DNA from: Clostridiales bacterium
GTDB lineage: Bacteria > Bacillota > Clostridia > Christensenellales > CAG-314
Direction: 5' to 3'
Assembly: GCA_022508305.1 (NCBI GenBank)
Contig: JAFLVM010000001.1
Span: 834,341-898,340 of the forward strand
Length of the DNA: 64,000 bases
Of this stretch, positions 26,301 to 34,738 are shown piece by piece. The notes under the pieces are model-generated. The model saw only the letters and a list, made by a program, of their open reading frames with translations. It was not told where the DNA came from and searched no databases. Made by a program: the position numbers and the translations under genes. Position 1 is the first letter of the stretch; every line of letters begins with the position of its first letter.

Positions 26301-26589
26301 CGAAAAGTTGGGCTTGAGACTCAAAAAAGACGGGCAATTAGCCCAACACACCTCGCTGCTTACGGACGAACAGTTTGACAATCAAATAGAATACGCATTT
26401 TTGCTTATTCAGCGCGCGGGCGAATTGATGAAGCAGGGCTACGCGGCAGTAAGTCCGTACGAGGGCGCTTGCGAATACTGCGACTACAAGGACGTTTGCG
26501 ACTTTGGCGACGTGTACAACTACAACGCGCGCGAGGTCAACGGAAAAGTAACGAAAAACACGATAGACACGGCAGTGACGAAAAAATGA
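23395..26589 (+). CDS. addB: ATP-dependent helicase/nuclease subunit AddB
   Basis: About 1,064 residues. The C-terminal nuclease domain shows VVIDYKSG (PD-(D/E)xK core), and the iron-sulfur cluster cysteines are visible as the early Cys in FKCPYRFFAQYGL and the late triplet in CEYCDYKDVC. With AddA it processes double-strand breaks and recognises Chi. The N-terminus begins MITIYKTNSMADASRYV where Bacillus AddB has a Walker A motif; no GxxGxGK is present here. The stop overlaps the addA ATG (ATGA). The start codon is uncertain. Confidence 0.92.
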   Translation: MITIYKTNSMADASRYVTDVISRVDKSNLAVSHTVIVPDRASLEAERALLHAVGGSFNTQVKTFRRLAADVLPKYDYLSKQAGIMALSGIIKDCREQLTCFVKGVDTAGFVESMYDTISMMKYCRISPKMLLNADLPKSVKGKAKDVATLYQAYLDYTDGRFIDSADKLDLLCESIAQTDFAKNSYYYLYDFDNFSTQELALVEQLMLKSRGVVVACCVGKSYKDKHLYLDDIYQGVMGICKRNGITPNVVEGEAYKSKCGQQIGKHLYRYDSVKPVEIGDFAEIFRGDSRVNEVYALACRVQQYVRSGGRFKDIYVVTSDVQKYSNAISTIFPQFEIPYFCDRQFALSDHPYARFVIDYLTLCKNNGKLSSVLFFVKNYLFCGSFDGNLSQNDDVFLFENYCLKYNVSYRYDSFTLGKQEPFYEQANCFRKRFNALFKRVKAPECATVSEYVSLIRRLIEVAELNKRNDAFAAEQAAVGLSFEAKVTAQAQEKFESVLLQAESVLGNRTVKLDEFIKTLTAGVASVKISVIPVYNDCVIFANMAKARKHDIKFLALLGANNGAMPIVKGDSKLLTDRNITDLVNAGVNVEPLIFTENRRERFSLFQLLLEPSDKLYVSYASADGSDSLLPSSFVNELGALFTSKGKMLVASDKVDDGVYTEKQAIAKAVLCDRRLQDCQKVDLPSFAALKQKFGNVIEKYQFVKDGKKVAVERGDELYLKNSKTSVSQLTDFFKCPYRFFAQYGLNVKPRPVAELKSADLGNVLHAVLETYVRDMDLNESDEVTEQKAEKWFEEAMRDDFYRGMRQDPKMVGVLTQLKAESIRMCKVVKSQLSSSNFTNLATELAFGGSSELPPVVVAFSGGQFSLVGKIDRVDVKDGRFVVIDYKSGSSAASYSEEELYVGHKMQLPVYVRAVEQTYGLRPAGFYYFNMHDNFTDLNSDKVYVYNGRTLNDVEIAKDIDANLSSGRSEKLGLRLKKDGQLAQHTSLLTDEQFDNQIEYAFLLIQRAGELMKQGYAAVSPYEGACEYCDYKDVCDFGDVYNYNAREVNGKVTKNTIDTAVTKK

Positions 26590-29500
26590 AAAAATTTACC
26601 CCTTCACAGCAAAACGTAATAGATTTTCGCGGTAAAAACATGCTTGTTTCCGCATCGGCGGGCGCGGGCAAAACCACCGTCATGATTGAGCGCATCGTGT
26701 CACTCATAGAGCAAGGCGTAGACGTGTCGGAAATGGTGGTTGTGACCTTCACCAACCTTGCCGCGGCGGAAATGAAATCGCGGCTTGCGGACAAACTTGC
26801 GGAAAAGCGCAACGACCCACGCATCGTGGAGCAGTTAGAAAAGCTGGAAACGGCAAGCATCTGCACTTTGCACTCATTTTGCAACGAGTTGCTGCGTAAC
26901 TACTTCTACGTAGTGGACGTTGACCCCGCATTTACGATATTAGACAACGTCACGCTGTCCACGTTGACGAAAAACGCATTGGACGACGTAATTGAAGGTT
27001 ATTTTGCCGAACAAGACGACGTGTTTAGGCGTGTTTACAAGATTTTTGCAACCAAGCGTCGCGAGGAAAATTTCAAAAAAACGCTACTGGATTTGTACAG
27101 ATTTTCCCGCTGTTTGGACGATTTCTCCGCTTGGTACGCCGAAAAACGCGTTAATTTCGTACAGTACGGCGAGACAAATCCCATAGTAACAACTTTCCTT
27201 AACGACGTCAGGCAAACTGTAAGTTACTGCAAGAGCACCGTTCGGCAGTTGATTAAGAGAGCGGCGGACGTCGGTCAACAATACGTAGATTTGTTTACCT
27301 ACTGCGACGAATTGTTAAGTAAAATTGACACCGACACCTTGCAAAACGCCATTTTCGGCTTGTGCAAAACGCAATTGCCGTCGCTGCCGCGCAAGCAAAA
27401 AAACATCGAATTCGACGAGGTTGAAGGAAACTTGCGGCAGAATTACACCGACATCAAAGAGGAATTCGACGGGTTTGTCAAGAAGTATTCCAAGCTGTGC
27501 CGAGGGGAAGAGGTGGAAACCTTGTGGCAGGAAATGGTAAGCTCAACGGAGTACGTGGACAAGCTGGTGGAAATAATCGGGCGATTTGACGAGCAGTTCT
27601 ACCAAGCCAAGAAGCAGCGCGGCGGCGTGGATTTCAACGATTTGGAACACTTGACGCTTCAGCTGCTCAAGAACGAAGAAGCGCTTGCGGAAATAAAAAG
27701 TCGCTACAAGCACATTTTCGTGGACGAGTACCAAGACACGAACCCGGTGCAAGAGGCGATAGTTTCCCGTCTTGAAACAGGCGACAACTTGTTTATGGTG
27801 GGGGACGTCAAGCAGTCCATTTACGGCTTCCGCGGTTGCGAGCCTTCCATTTTCGTAGACAAGTACGAACGCTACAAGGCGACGGACGAGGGGCGCGTTG
27901 AGGAGCTAAACGACAACTTCCGCAGTAATTACCAAATTCTCGATTTTGTAAACCGCGTGTTCAACGCCGTCATGACAAGCTCCTTCGGCAAGGTGGATTA
28001 CGAGGATACCGCCCAGCTGCGAGGAATCACTCCGCCCACACTCAACGCTCCATCCACTCGAGTGGATTTGCTGCTTCAAAGCGACGGTGACGAAAGGGAG
28101 TTGGACACGCTGTACGACTTGACGGACGACGCTTCTAACGAATCGGGCGTAAAGCAAGGCGAGCTGATAGCAAGACGTATCAAAGAGTACTTGGGAATGA
28201 AGTACTACGATGCTAAGGACGGCAAGGAAAAGGTTATTTCTTACGGCGACGTGGTTATACTCATGCGCTCTCTAACGGACAAGGCGTTGGACGTTTACAA
28301 CACGCTCATTTCCCACAACATTCCCGTGTCTGCGGGATTCAAGGTGAACGGCTTTGCCAACAAAGAGGTACGCGATTTCGTCAATTTGTTACGCGTCATT
28401 GACAACCCCTACAACGACCTGTATCTGATTGGCGCGTGCCTAAGCTTCGGCGGTCTTACGGAAAAGGAACTTGGGCTTGTCCGCCTTGACACGGAAGGGC
28501 GTATACCATTCTACGAAAGATTACAAAATTACACAGTAAGCAGCTTAAACGTTGAAACTGTGCGCAAAATAGAGGATTTCTTGGAGTTTTTGCGCAAAAT
28601 GCGTTTTTACTCGCGCAGCGCGTCCGTGTGTGAAATTGCCCTCAAGGTTCTTGAAGAAATGGATTACTATTTGTACGTACAGGGACTACCCAACGGTGGC
28701 ATGCGCCTTAAAAAACTGTACGCCTTCATTGACAGCATAAAGGACGCTTCCTACGGTCAGAGCGTGGACAAATTCCTTGCCTACGTGGACGAGACTGAGG
28801 ACAACGCCAAGGAAGAAGGGCTGAGTAACGTCAACGCCGTCAGACTGATGACCATGCACGCGTCCAAGGGATTGGAGTTTCCCGTGTTGATTGTTGCAGG
28901 AGTGGAAACGCGGTTTCCGTTTATGAGGTTTAGCAAGCCTTTGTTGGAAAAGAACACCGATTTGGGCTTGGCAATTCGACACTACAATTTCGGCAACATG
29001 CGCGTTGCGGACACCCTCGGTTGGAGCGCTTGCGGCATGGTCAACGGAGTTAAACAGCGCGAGGAAGAAATGCGTTTGCTGTACGTTGCTTTAACGCGGG
29101 CAAAGTACGTGTTGCACGTCGTCGGTACCGTCACGGGTAGACAGCTCAATGCTCTGCCCAAGCTGCCCAGTAACGCGCGAACCCATCTCGATTGGCTTAT
29201 GCCCACCGTCAAGCAGTACGCGGAAAAAGCCGAGGATGGTGTGGAAGTCAACATCATTGACAAATTACCCGATGAGGACGAAAGGGCAAGCGAGAGTAAT
29301 TTGTGCGAGCAGACGGTAAGCCTGCACGAGTTGGAACGTAGCTTGAGCTTTGAGTACAGGTACGCAGCGGAAACGCGTATGCCCGCTAAGATTGTCAGCT
29401 CGGCATTGGACAAGGAGTATCTGGACGTGGCGGAAGAACCCCGCGCAGAACACGTGCTCAACGTCAACAACGACCGTAATTTCGTCGGTACGGCGTACCA

Positions 29501-29963
29501 CAAGGTGTACCAGTACGTCAATTACGACGCAACTAAGGAGCAAATACTTGAAACAATCAGTCAGCTCGTTCACGAGGGCAAGATTGAACAAAAATTCGCC
29601 GAACAGTTGGACGCGCAGCTAATTTACGACACCCTCAACAACCCAGCGCTTAAGAAGCTCGTTTCAGGCGGCAAGACGTATCACGAAATTCCCTTCATGC
29701 TGTACGTGCCCTACGACAAGGTGGCAAAGGACAAGCGGTTTAGCGACGAGGTTATGCTTCAGGGCGTAATCGACCTGCTTGTAGTTGACGGTAACCGAGC
29801 AACGGTAATAGACTTCAAGTACACCTCAAGGAGCGACCTTGTTGAACAAAACTACGCCGCGCAGCTCAACAGCTACCGTCTGGCGGTGAAGCAAATCTGC
29901 GGAATAGACGACGTGGACTGCTACGTACTGTCAATTGCGGACAACAAATTGATTTCTATGTAA
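26586..29963 (+). CDS. addA: ATP-dependent helicase/nuclease subunit AddA
   Basis: 1,125 residues. UvrD-like helicase: Walker A SASAGAGKTTVMIER, VVTFTNLAAAEMKSRL, VDEYQDTNPVQ (motif II), GDVKQSIYGFRG, LMTMHASKGLEFPV and LLYVALTRAK. The C-terminal nuclease domain shows ATVIDFKYTSRSDLVEQNYA. Motor and one nuclease of AddAB. The longer frame beginning at 26469 lies inside addB and is not used. Confidence 0.96.
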   Translation: MKKFTPSQQNVIDFRGKNMLVSASAGAGKTTVMIERIVSLIEQGVDVSEMVVVTFTNLAAAEMKSRLADKLAEKRNDPRIVEQLEKLETASICTLHSFCNELLRNYFYVVDVDPAFTILDNVTLSTLTKNALDDVIEGYFAEQDDVFRRVYKIFATKRREENFKKTLLDLYRFSRCLDDFSAWYAEKRVNFVQYGETNPIVTTFLNDVRQTVSYCKSTVRQLIKRAADVGQQYVDLFTYCDELLSKIDTDTLQNAIFGLCKTQLPSLPRKQKNIEFDEVEGNLRQNYTDIKEEFDGFVKKYSKLCRGEEVETLWQEMVSSTEYVDKLVEIIGRFDEQFYQAKKQRGGVDFNDLEHLTLQLLKNEEALAEIKSRYKHIFVDEYQDTNPVQEAIVSRLETGDNLFMVGDVKQSIYGFRGCEPSIFVDKYERYKATDEGRVEELNDNFRSNYQILDFVNRVFNAVMTSSFGKVDYEDTAQLRGITPPTLNAPSTRVDLLLQSDGDERELDTLYDLTDDASNESGVKQGELIARRIKEYLGMKYYDAKDGKEKVISYGDVVILMRSLTDKALDVYNTLISHNIPVSAGFKVNGFANKEVRDFVNLLRVIDNPYNDLYLIGACLSFGGLTEKELGLVRLDTEGRIPFYERLQNYTVSSLNVETVRKIEDFLEFLRKMRFYSRSASVCEIALKVLEEMDYYLYVQGLPNGGMRLKKLYAFIDSIKDASYGQSVDKFLAYVDETEDNAKEEGLSNVNAVRLMTMHASKGLEFPVLIVAGVETRFPFMRFSKPLLEKNTDLGLAIRHYNFGNMRVADTLGWSACGMVNGVKQREEEMRLLYVALTRAKYVLHVVGTVTGRQLNALPKLPSNARTHLDWLMPTVKQYAEKAEDGVEVNIIDKLPDEDERASESNLCEQTVSLHELERSLSFEYRYAAETRMPAKIVSSALDKEYLDVAEEPRAEHVLNVNNDRNFVGTAYHKVYQYVNYDATKEQILETISQLVHEGKIEQKFAEQLDAQLIYDTLNNPALKKLVSGGKTYHEIPFMLYVPYDKVAKDKRFSDEVMLQGVIDLLVVDGNRATVIDFKYTSRSDLVEQNYAAQLNSYRLAVKQICGIDDVDCYVLSIADNKLISM

Positions 29964-29976
29964 CAAAAGGCAAAAG

Positions 29977-30954
29977 ATGAACAAATGGAAAATTATTAGC
30001 ATAATTGCTTCCTCAACGGTAGGGTTAATTGCGCTAAGCTTAATCGTATTGACAATCATATCTCACAAGGTTTACCGCCGTTCCCTCATGGCGACGTTGG
30101 TGGTGTTCTTTTTCCGACTTACCGTTCACCACAAGCGTGACAGTCAGGTGCTTGCTGACGTAAAGTATCTGCCTCTCAAAAACGACGTTCCATACCAAGT
30201 ACCCGTGAGAGCGCGTACGAAAAGGCAAAACCCACAGGAATTTAAGGGAATGACGGTGATTTTCGTCAATATGCAACCCAATTCCGACAGGGTTGTGATG
30301 TATCTTCACGGCGGCGGATACGTTCGTCAACCGAGACTATACCACTGGAAGTACCTCAACAAGCTTGCGGACAAGGTGGGCAACGTTGTCGTACCAATTT
30401 ATCCCAAGGGTCCCAATCACCACCCCGAGGAAGTCTTTGAATTGATGACGGACTTTTACCGAGAGCTAATCAAGCAGTATTCAACCGTCGTGTTGATGGG
30501 CGACTCGTCCGGCGGCGGTTTGGCGCTGTCACTTTGTCAGCAGTGGGGCGAAATGGGACTAAAACAGCCTGCAAAAACCATACTGTTTTCGCCGTGGGTA
30601 GATTTAACGCTGTCCAACCCCGAAATTGAGCATTATCAACGAATCGAACCGCTGATTTCTGCTGCGTCCGAGCGTATTTGGGCAAAAGTGTGGGCGCAGG
30701 ATATGAGTTTGACAGACTGGCGAATCAGTCCGCTGTTCGGACCGATGGACGAGCTTGGCGAGGTGATTTTGTACAGCGGCGACAGGGAAATCCTCTACCC
30801 CGACTTGTGCAAACTGTACGAAGTTATGAAACAAAACGGCGTAAACGTCAAATTTATCGTCGGTCACGGTATGAATCACGTTTACCAAGTGTACCCAATC
30901 CCCGAGGCGAAGAAGGCGCTTGCGGAAGTGGCAGAAGACATCATGCTCGTTTAG
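29977..30954 (+). CDS. Alpha/beta-hydrolase, HSL-type esterase, membrane-anchored
   Basis: 325 residues. An N-terminal membrane helix (about 9-29) and a second hydrophobic patch, then a hydrolase domain with the oxyanion motif LHGGGY (about 110), the nucleophile GDSSGGGLAL (Ser near 176) and a late Asp/His pair (SGDREILYPD, GHGMNHVY). This is the pattern of the hormone-sensitive-lipase family of carboxylesterases. 13 bases after addA, so it may be cotranscribed. Substrate unknown. Confidence 0.85.
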   Translation: MNKWKIISIIASSTVGLIALSLIVLTIISHKVYRRSLMATLVVFFFRLTVHHKRDSQVLADVKYLPLKNDVPYQVPVRARTKRQNPQEFKGMTVIFVNMQPNSDRVVMYLHGGGYVRQPRLYHWKYLNKLADKVGNVVVPIYPKGPNHHPEEVFELMTDFYRELIKQYSTVVLMGDSSGGGLALSLCQQWGEMGLKQPAKTILFSPWVDLTLSNPEIEHYQRIEPLISAASERIWAKVWAQDMSLTDWRISPLFGPMDELGEVILYSGDREILYPDLCKLYEVMKQNGVNVKFIVGHGMNHVYQVYPIPEAKKALAEVAEDIMLV

Positions 30955-30967
30955 TATAGTAAGCATC

Positions 30968-31003
30968 AAAAAGCTCCTTTTGTTTAAAAGGAGTTTTTAT
31001 TTT
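30968..31003 (+). terminator. Terminator of addB-addA-esterase
   Basis: AAAAAGCTCCTTTT pairs with AAAAGGAGTTTTT, followed by a T-rich tail. Confidence 0.75.
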
Positions 31004-31064
31004 TGTCTTTTTGTGTTTCAACCTCGCCGTTAAAGTCAATAATCTCACTAAAACGGAGGTTTGT

Positions 31065-31793
31065 ATGAAGTATATTGAAACAGTGCTAAACTTTTTGAAC
31101 GGTTACGCAATCGTAATTTTGCCAATTCTGTTTGCGGTGGTACCCTTTTTCGGCGTCGTAAACTGGGCAAGCAACGTCTACCGCAGACAAAACAGGAAAA
31201 TCAAAGCCTGCTACCGCGGAATTTGCGCTAAGCCCGACAAGGCGGAGCTTATTGCCTGCCTTTTGCCGGAAGATTACCGCCGTCAATGGCGCGCATTTGT
31301 CAACAGCAAGGCGGACAAGGCTTCGCTCGTATTCGAGTTTGTCAAGAAAGACAAGCGTCCGCGCCTGCTTTGGTTGGTTATTGTAGCCGCTATTTGCAGC
31401 TCGGCGTATATTGCAGTGTTCTTTTTTGTGGCGCAGCATTTCAGCTATCTGATATTCCAAGCGGTGTATATGCTTGCTTTCGGTCTTGTTATGGTAATTA
31501 ACAGCGCAGTAGGCAGACATCAGGAAAGAAAAGCCAAGAGAATTTTCGCCCGTCTCGTTGCCGAGTTGAACAAATGCTACGTTCGCGGCGTGGGTAAGGC
31601 GCAAACTCGCGACCCTTCTACGGAAATTAAGCAACTAAGCAAGCAGTACGTCAACGGCGACGTGGTAGACAAAGCGTCGGAGTTGCTTCACGACAAGGGG
31701 TTGGAAACCGACCGCACCGTAGAGCAGCAACGCAAGCTCAACAAGGCGCTTAACGGTTTGTTACAAGCCTACGCCCGCAACGCAGCTAAATAA
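31065..31793 (+). CDS. Membrane protein of unknown function
   Basis: 242 residues from the ATG behind GGAGGT. One helix near the N-terminus (about 12-32), a basic cytoplasmic-type stretch, two further helices (about 100-122 and 127-147), then about 95 charged residues with coiled-coil character. No family recognised. It stands alone between two terminators. Confidence 0.65.
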   Translation: MKYIETVLNFLNGYAIVILPILFAVVPFFGVVNWASNVYRRQNRKIKACYRGICAKPDKAELIACLLPEDYRRQWRAFVNSKADKASLVFEFVKKDKRPRLLWLVIVAAICSSAYIAVFFFVAQHFSYLIFQAVYMLAFGLVMVINSAVGRHQERKAKRIFARLVAELNKCYVRGVGKAQTRDPSTEIKQLSKQYVNGDVVDKASELLHDKGLETDRTVEQQRKLNKALNGLLQAYARNAAK

Positions 31794-31806
31794 CGATAAA
31801 GCAAAA

Positions 31807-31840
31807 AACAGCTCCCTTGCGCAAGGGGAGCTGTTGATTT
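31807..31840 (+). terminator. Terminator of the 31-kb membrane protein gene
   Basis: AACAGCTCCCTTGC pairs with GCAAGGGGAGCTGTT, followed by a short T-rich stretch. Confidence 0.75.
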
Positions 31841-31891
31841 AAGCGGTTGTTACTCTTTCAATCTTATTTTAGTGTGTTTTTTCTACTTTTG

Positions 31892-31900
31892 TGTTATACT
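31892..31900 (+). promoter_or_regulatory. Extended -10 element of uvrC
   Basis: TGT-TATACT, with the TGn extension, ends 6 bases before the uvrC ATG. No convincing -35 and no ribosome binding site. The predicted transcript would start on or next to the ATG (leaderless). Confidence 0.45.
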
Positions 31901-31906
31901 TTAATT

Positions 31907-33733
31907 ATGATTACCAACGTCGACCTACAAACAAAACTCAAAAATTTACCTGACGAGCCGGGCGTGTACATTATGTACGACGCTGACGGCAACATTTTGT
32001 ACGTCGGCAAGGCAAAGGTACTTAAAAACCGTGTGCGGCAGTACTTTCACGCGTCCACCAACAAGTCGGAAAAGGTGCTTGCAATGCTCAGCCACGTAGC
32101 CGACTTCCGCTACATCATCACGGCAAGCGAAACGGACGCGCTGAGCCTTGAGAACACGCTAATCAAAAAGCACACCCCGCCCTACAACATTTTGTTAAAG
32201 GACGACAAGCAGTACCCCTACATCAAGGTGAATTTGTCGGCGGATTTTCCCAAATTCACGTCCACGAGGAAGCTGCAAAAGGACAAATACAAGTACTTCG
32301 GACCCATTACGCAGGGTGGAGCAAAGTCGTTCCTTGAAATACTGGGAAGTGTGTTCCCAACAGTTACCTGCAACAACAACTTCAACAAGTTGCCCAAGAA
32401 CTTCCGTCCTTGCTTGAACTACCACATAGGTAGATGTTGCGCCCCGTGCATTGGCAAGGTGACAAAGGAAGAATACCGCAAGATAGTAAACCGCGCGGTG
32501 GCCTTCCTCTCGGGTGACGACAGTGAGGTACGAGAGGTTTTGCAAGCCAAGATGATGGCGGCGTCGGAAAAGATGCAGTACGAACAGGCGTTGACCTACA
32601 AGAGATATTTGCAGCTTATTGACAAGATTTCGCAGCAGCGTATCGTGGTACTGAATAAATTTGTGGATTACGACATGTTCGCAGTGGCAAGTAACGGCAA
32701 AAACTGCGTTGTAAATCACACGATGATACGGGGCGGCAAGGTCATTTTCTCTGACAACACCGCCGTCAGTGACGCAGGGTTGGACGAGGCGCAAACCCTT
32801 GCAAGCTTTCTTGCCGAGTACTGCGAGATGGTCAAGCTGTGCGGCGAAATTTACGTCAACGTGGAACTGCCCGACAGCGAGGGACTTGCGGAACTAATCA
32901 AGGACAAGACGGGCGTAAAAACGCAAATCTACTGCCCGAAATTGCAGGACAAAAAGAGGCTTGTGGACATGTCCTACCGCAACGCAGTGGAGTACCTCAC
33001 CAAGAGTCAAACGGCGATTGACAAAAAGTACAACACGACTCACGGCGCAGTGCTGCAGTTAAAAGAATTGTTACATCTCAAGAAATTGCCTACGCGAGTT
33101 GAGTGCTACGATATAAGCAACGTTCAGGGCGTGGACAAGGTGGCAAGCATGGTAGTGTTCACCAACGGACAAAAGGACGCTTCGCAGTACCGCCGATTCC
33201 GTATCAAGACGGTCGAGGGCGCCAACGACTTTGCCAGCATGAAGGAAGTGCTCACCCGAAGATTCGAACGTATGAAGCAGGACGACGGCGTGTTTGGCAA
33301 GACTCCCGACCTGATTGTCGTAGACGGCGGTTTGGGTCAGCTCGAGTACGCGCGTCAGGCAATGGAAGAGTGCGGAGTAGAGGTGCAGCTCGTGTCGCTT
33401 GCCAAGCGTGAGGAACTCGTGTACACGTTGGGCACAAACGAACCGACCTTCCTGCCACGCAACAGCTATGCATTGAATTTGCTAATCAACATTCGCGACG
33501 AGAGTCACCGCTTTGCAATTACCTACTTCCGCAAGCTACACAACCGTAACAGCATCAAGTCGGTGTTGCAGGACGTCGAGGGCATTGGCGAAAAGAGGCG
33601 CATCGAACTGCACCGTAAATTCAAGTCCATGGACAACCTGCGTGAGGCGACTGTCGATGAGATTGCCGAAACCAAGGGCATGACGCGCCCCACAGCAGAG
33701 AAACTCTACAAATGGTTACACCAAGAGGATTAA
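31907..33733 (+). CDS. uvrC: Excinuclease ABC subunit C
   Basis: 608 residues. N-terminal GIY-YIG nuclease (PGVYIMYDADGNILYVGKAK), then CxxC-type region around RPCLNYHIGRCCAPCIGKV, a UVR motif (AASEKMQYEQALTYKRYL), the RNase H-like C-terminal nuclease with YDISNVQG and VVDGGLGQL, and paired helix-hairpin-helix motifs at the end. It makes both incisions in nucleotide excision repair. uvrA and uvrB are not in the window. The family start is MITNVDLQTKLKNLPDEPGV, which sets the start at 31907. Confidence 0.97.
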   Translation: MITNVDLQTKLKNLPDEPGVYIMYDADGNILYVGKAKVLKNRVRQYFHASTNKSEKVLAMLSHVADFRYIITASETDALSLENTLIKKHTPPYNILLKDDKQYPYIKVNLSADFPKFTSTRKLQKDKYKYFGPITQGGAKSFLEILGSVFPTVTCNNNFNKLPKNFRPCLNYHIGRCCAPCIGKVTKEEYRKIVNRAVAFLSGDDSEVREVLQAKMMAASEKMQYEQALTYKRYLQLIDKISQQRIVVLNKFVDYDMFAVASNGKNCVVNHTMIRGGKVIFSDNTAVSDAGLDEAQTLASFLAEYCEMVKLCGEIYVNVELPDSEGLAELIKDKTGVKTQIYCPKLQDKKRLVDMSYRNAVEYLTKSQTAIDKKYNTTHGAVLQLKELLHLKKLPTRVECYDISNVQGVDKVASMVVFTNGQKDASQYRRFRIKTVEGANDFASMKEVLTRRFERMKQDDGVFGKTPDLIVVDGGLGQLEYARQAMEECGVEVQLVSLAKREELVYTLGTNEPTFLPRNSYALNLLINIRDESHRFAITYFRKLHNRNSIKSVLQDVEGIGEKRRIELHRKFKSMDNLREATVDEIAETKGMTRPTAEKLYKWLHQED

Positions 33734-33781
33734 AGCGTACAACCAAACCAGTTCAAAGCCATAAGACTACAAAATATAAAA

Positions 33782-33811
33782 AACACGCTGTTGATTTTTT
33801 AACAGCGTGTT
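33782..33811. terminator. Bidirectional terminator uvrC / dut
   Basis: AACACGCTGTT (33782-33792) pairs perfectly with AACAGCGTGTT (33801-33811) between convergent genes. Confidence 0.8.
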
Positions 33812-33908
33812 ATATTTTGTCTTGTTATACGGTTCGGTTATACTTATGGGTAGTGCAGGTAGTGAAAATTTTGATTTGTTCCTAAAGCGAAACAATTTGG
33901 AAAATCAC

Positions 33909-33941
33909 CGCAATTACTTTTCTTGCCCCGTCGGCGAGGTG
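33909..33941 (-). repeat. Dispersed palindromic element, copy R7, inside the dut 3' end
   Basis: On the minus strand CACCTCGCCGACGGGGCAAG then AAAAGTAATTGCGG. It encodes TSPTGQEK and the TAA stop of dut, in the same frame that R6 uses in rsmG. Confidence 0.65.
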
Positions 33942-34402
33942 CTGCCAAGTCCGCCGTTGCGAGTGGCGGTGGCGTCGTCGTCCTCCGTCAGAAGATACTG
34001 CACGAATATGCCCTGCGCAAATGCGGAGCCTTGTGGGATTTCAAGCGGCTTGTCGCTCTCGTTGGTCATTCGGATGAAGACGTGTCCTTCGTTGTCGCTG
34101 CCCGCATAATCGGCGTCGATTATTCCCACCGTGTTGTTGAGGCGCAGCTTGTACTTGAAACCCAGTCCGCTGCGGGGGAATATCATCAAGCACCAACTGT
34201 CGGGCATGAGCGCGCGAATCCCAGTTGCAACGGTCACGGTCTCATGGGGAGCAACGGAAATTGCCGTCGGCGCAAAAAAGTCGTAACCTGCGCTTTTAGC
34301 AGTTGCGCGTTTGGGCAGCTTTATTTCGTCGTAAACTTCTTTGGTTCCATTTTCGCTGAATATTGCAAAACTGACTTTTTCAAATTTCGCTGCTTTTCTC
34401 AT
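33914..34402 (-). CDS. dut: dUTP diphosphatase (trimeric dUTPase)
   Basis: 162 residues. Motifs: AGYDFFAP (motif 1), PRSGLGFK (2), NTVGIIDADYAGS (3), QGSAFAQGIF (4) and a C-terminal RNGGLGSTSP (5), where the family has RGxGGFGSTG. It hydrolyses dUTP to dUMP, keeping uracil out of DNA. The final glycine region of motif 5 and the last eight codons are supplied by palindromic element R7, so the flexible active-site-closing tail has been altered. GGAG ribosome binding site. Confidence 0.93.
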   Translation of the reverse strand: MRKAAKFEKVSFAIFSENGTKEVYDEIKLPKRATAKSAGYDFFAPTAISVAPHETVTVATGIRALMPDSWCLMIFPRSGLGFKYKLRLNNTVGIIDADYAGSDNEGHVFIRMTNESDKPLEIPQGSAFAQGIFVQYLLTEDDDATATRNGGLGSTSPTGQEK

Positions 34403-34637
34403 CGCCGCGCTCCTTTCACCTAAGCCCCGTTCTTGCTACGGTAGCCCTTTGTTTGTGATGATTTTTTTATTATTTTATTGTATTTTACCACACATTTTGT
34501 TTTTTCTCAACAATCGCGCATTATTTAATTTTTTGGCAAATCATGCGTCGCCGTAAGCGTTGTGGAAAAGTAATTTCCAACTTGTCACCCAATAAAAACG
34601 AACAAAGTTTAAAATATTTCGTTATTAACAAAAAGTA

Positions 34638-34667
34638 TTGACAATACCACACGGGGAGGGGTATGCT
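34638..34667 (+). promoter_or_regulatory. Promoter of the isomerase-ABC transporter operon
   Basis: TTGACA (34638-34643), 18 bases, TATGCT (34662-34667). The -35 sits in a perfect palindrome, GTATTGACAATAC, which could serve as an operator. The gene-free stretch 34403-34738 holds this promoter, the operator-like site at 34670 and an AT-rich leader. Confidence 0.6.
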
Positions 34668-34669
34668 GT

Positions 34670-34685
34670 ACCTGTTTAAATAGGT
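34670..34685. promoter_or_regulatory. Operator-like palindrome
   Basis: ACCTGTTTAAATAGGT, a 16-bp near-palindrome (one mismatched pair), just downstream of the -10, where a repressor would block transcription. The regulator is not visible. Confidence 0.4.
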
Positions 34686-34738
34686 TTTATATAGTAGATA
34701 CTTAATGTATTGTTAATCTATGTAAAACAGCAGCGCGA

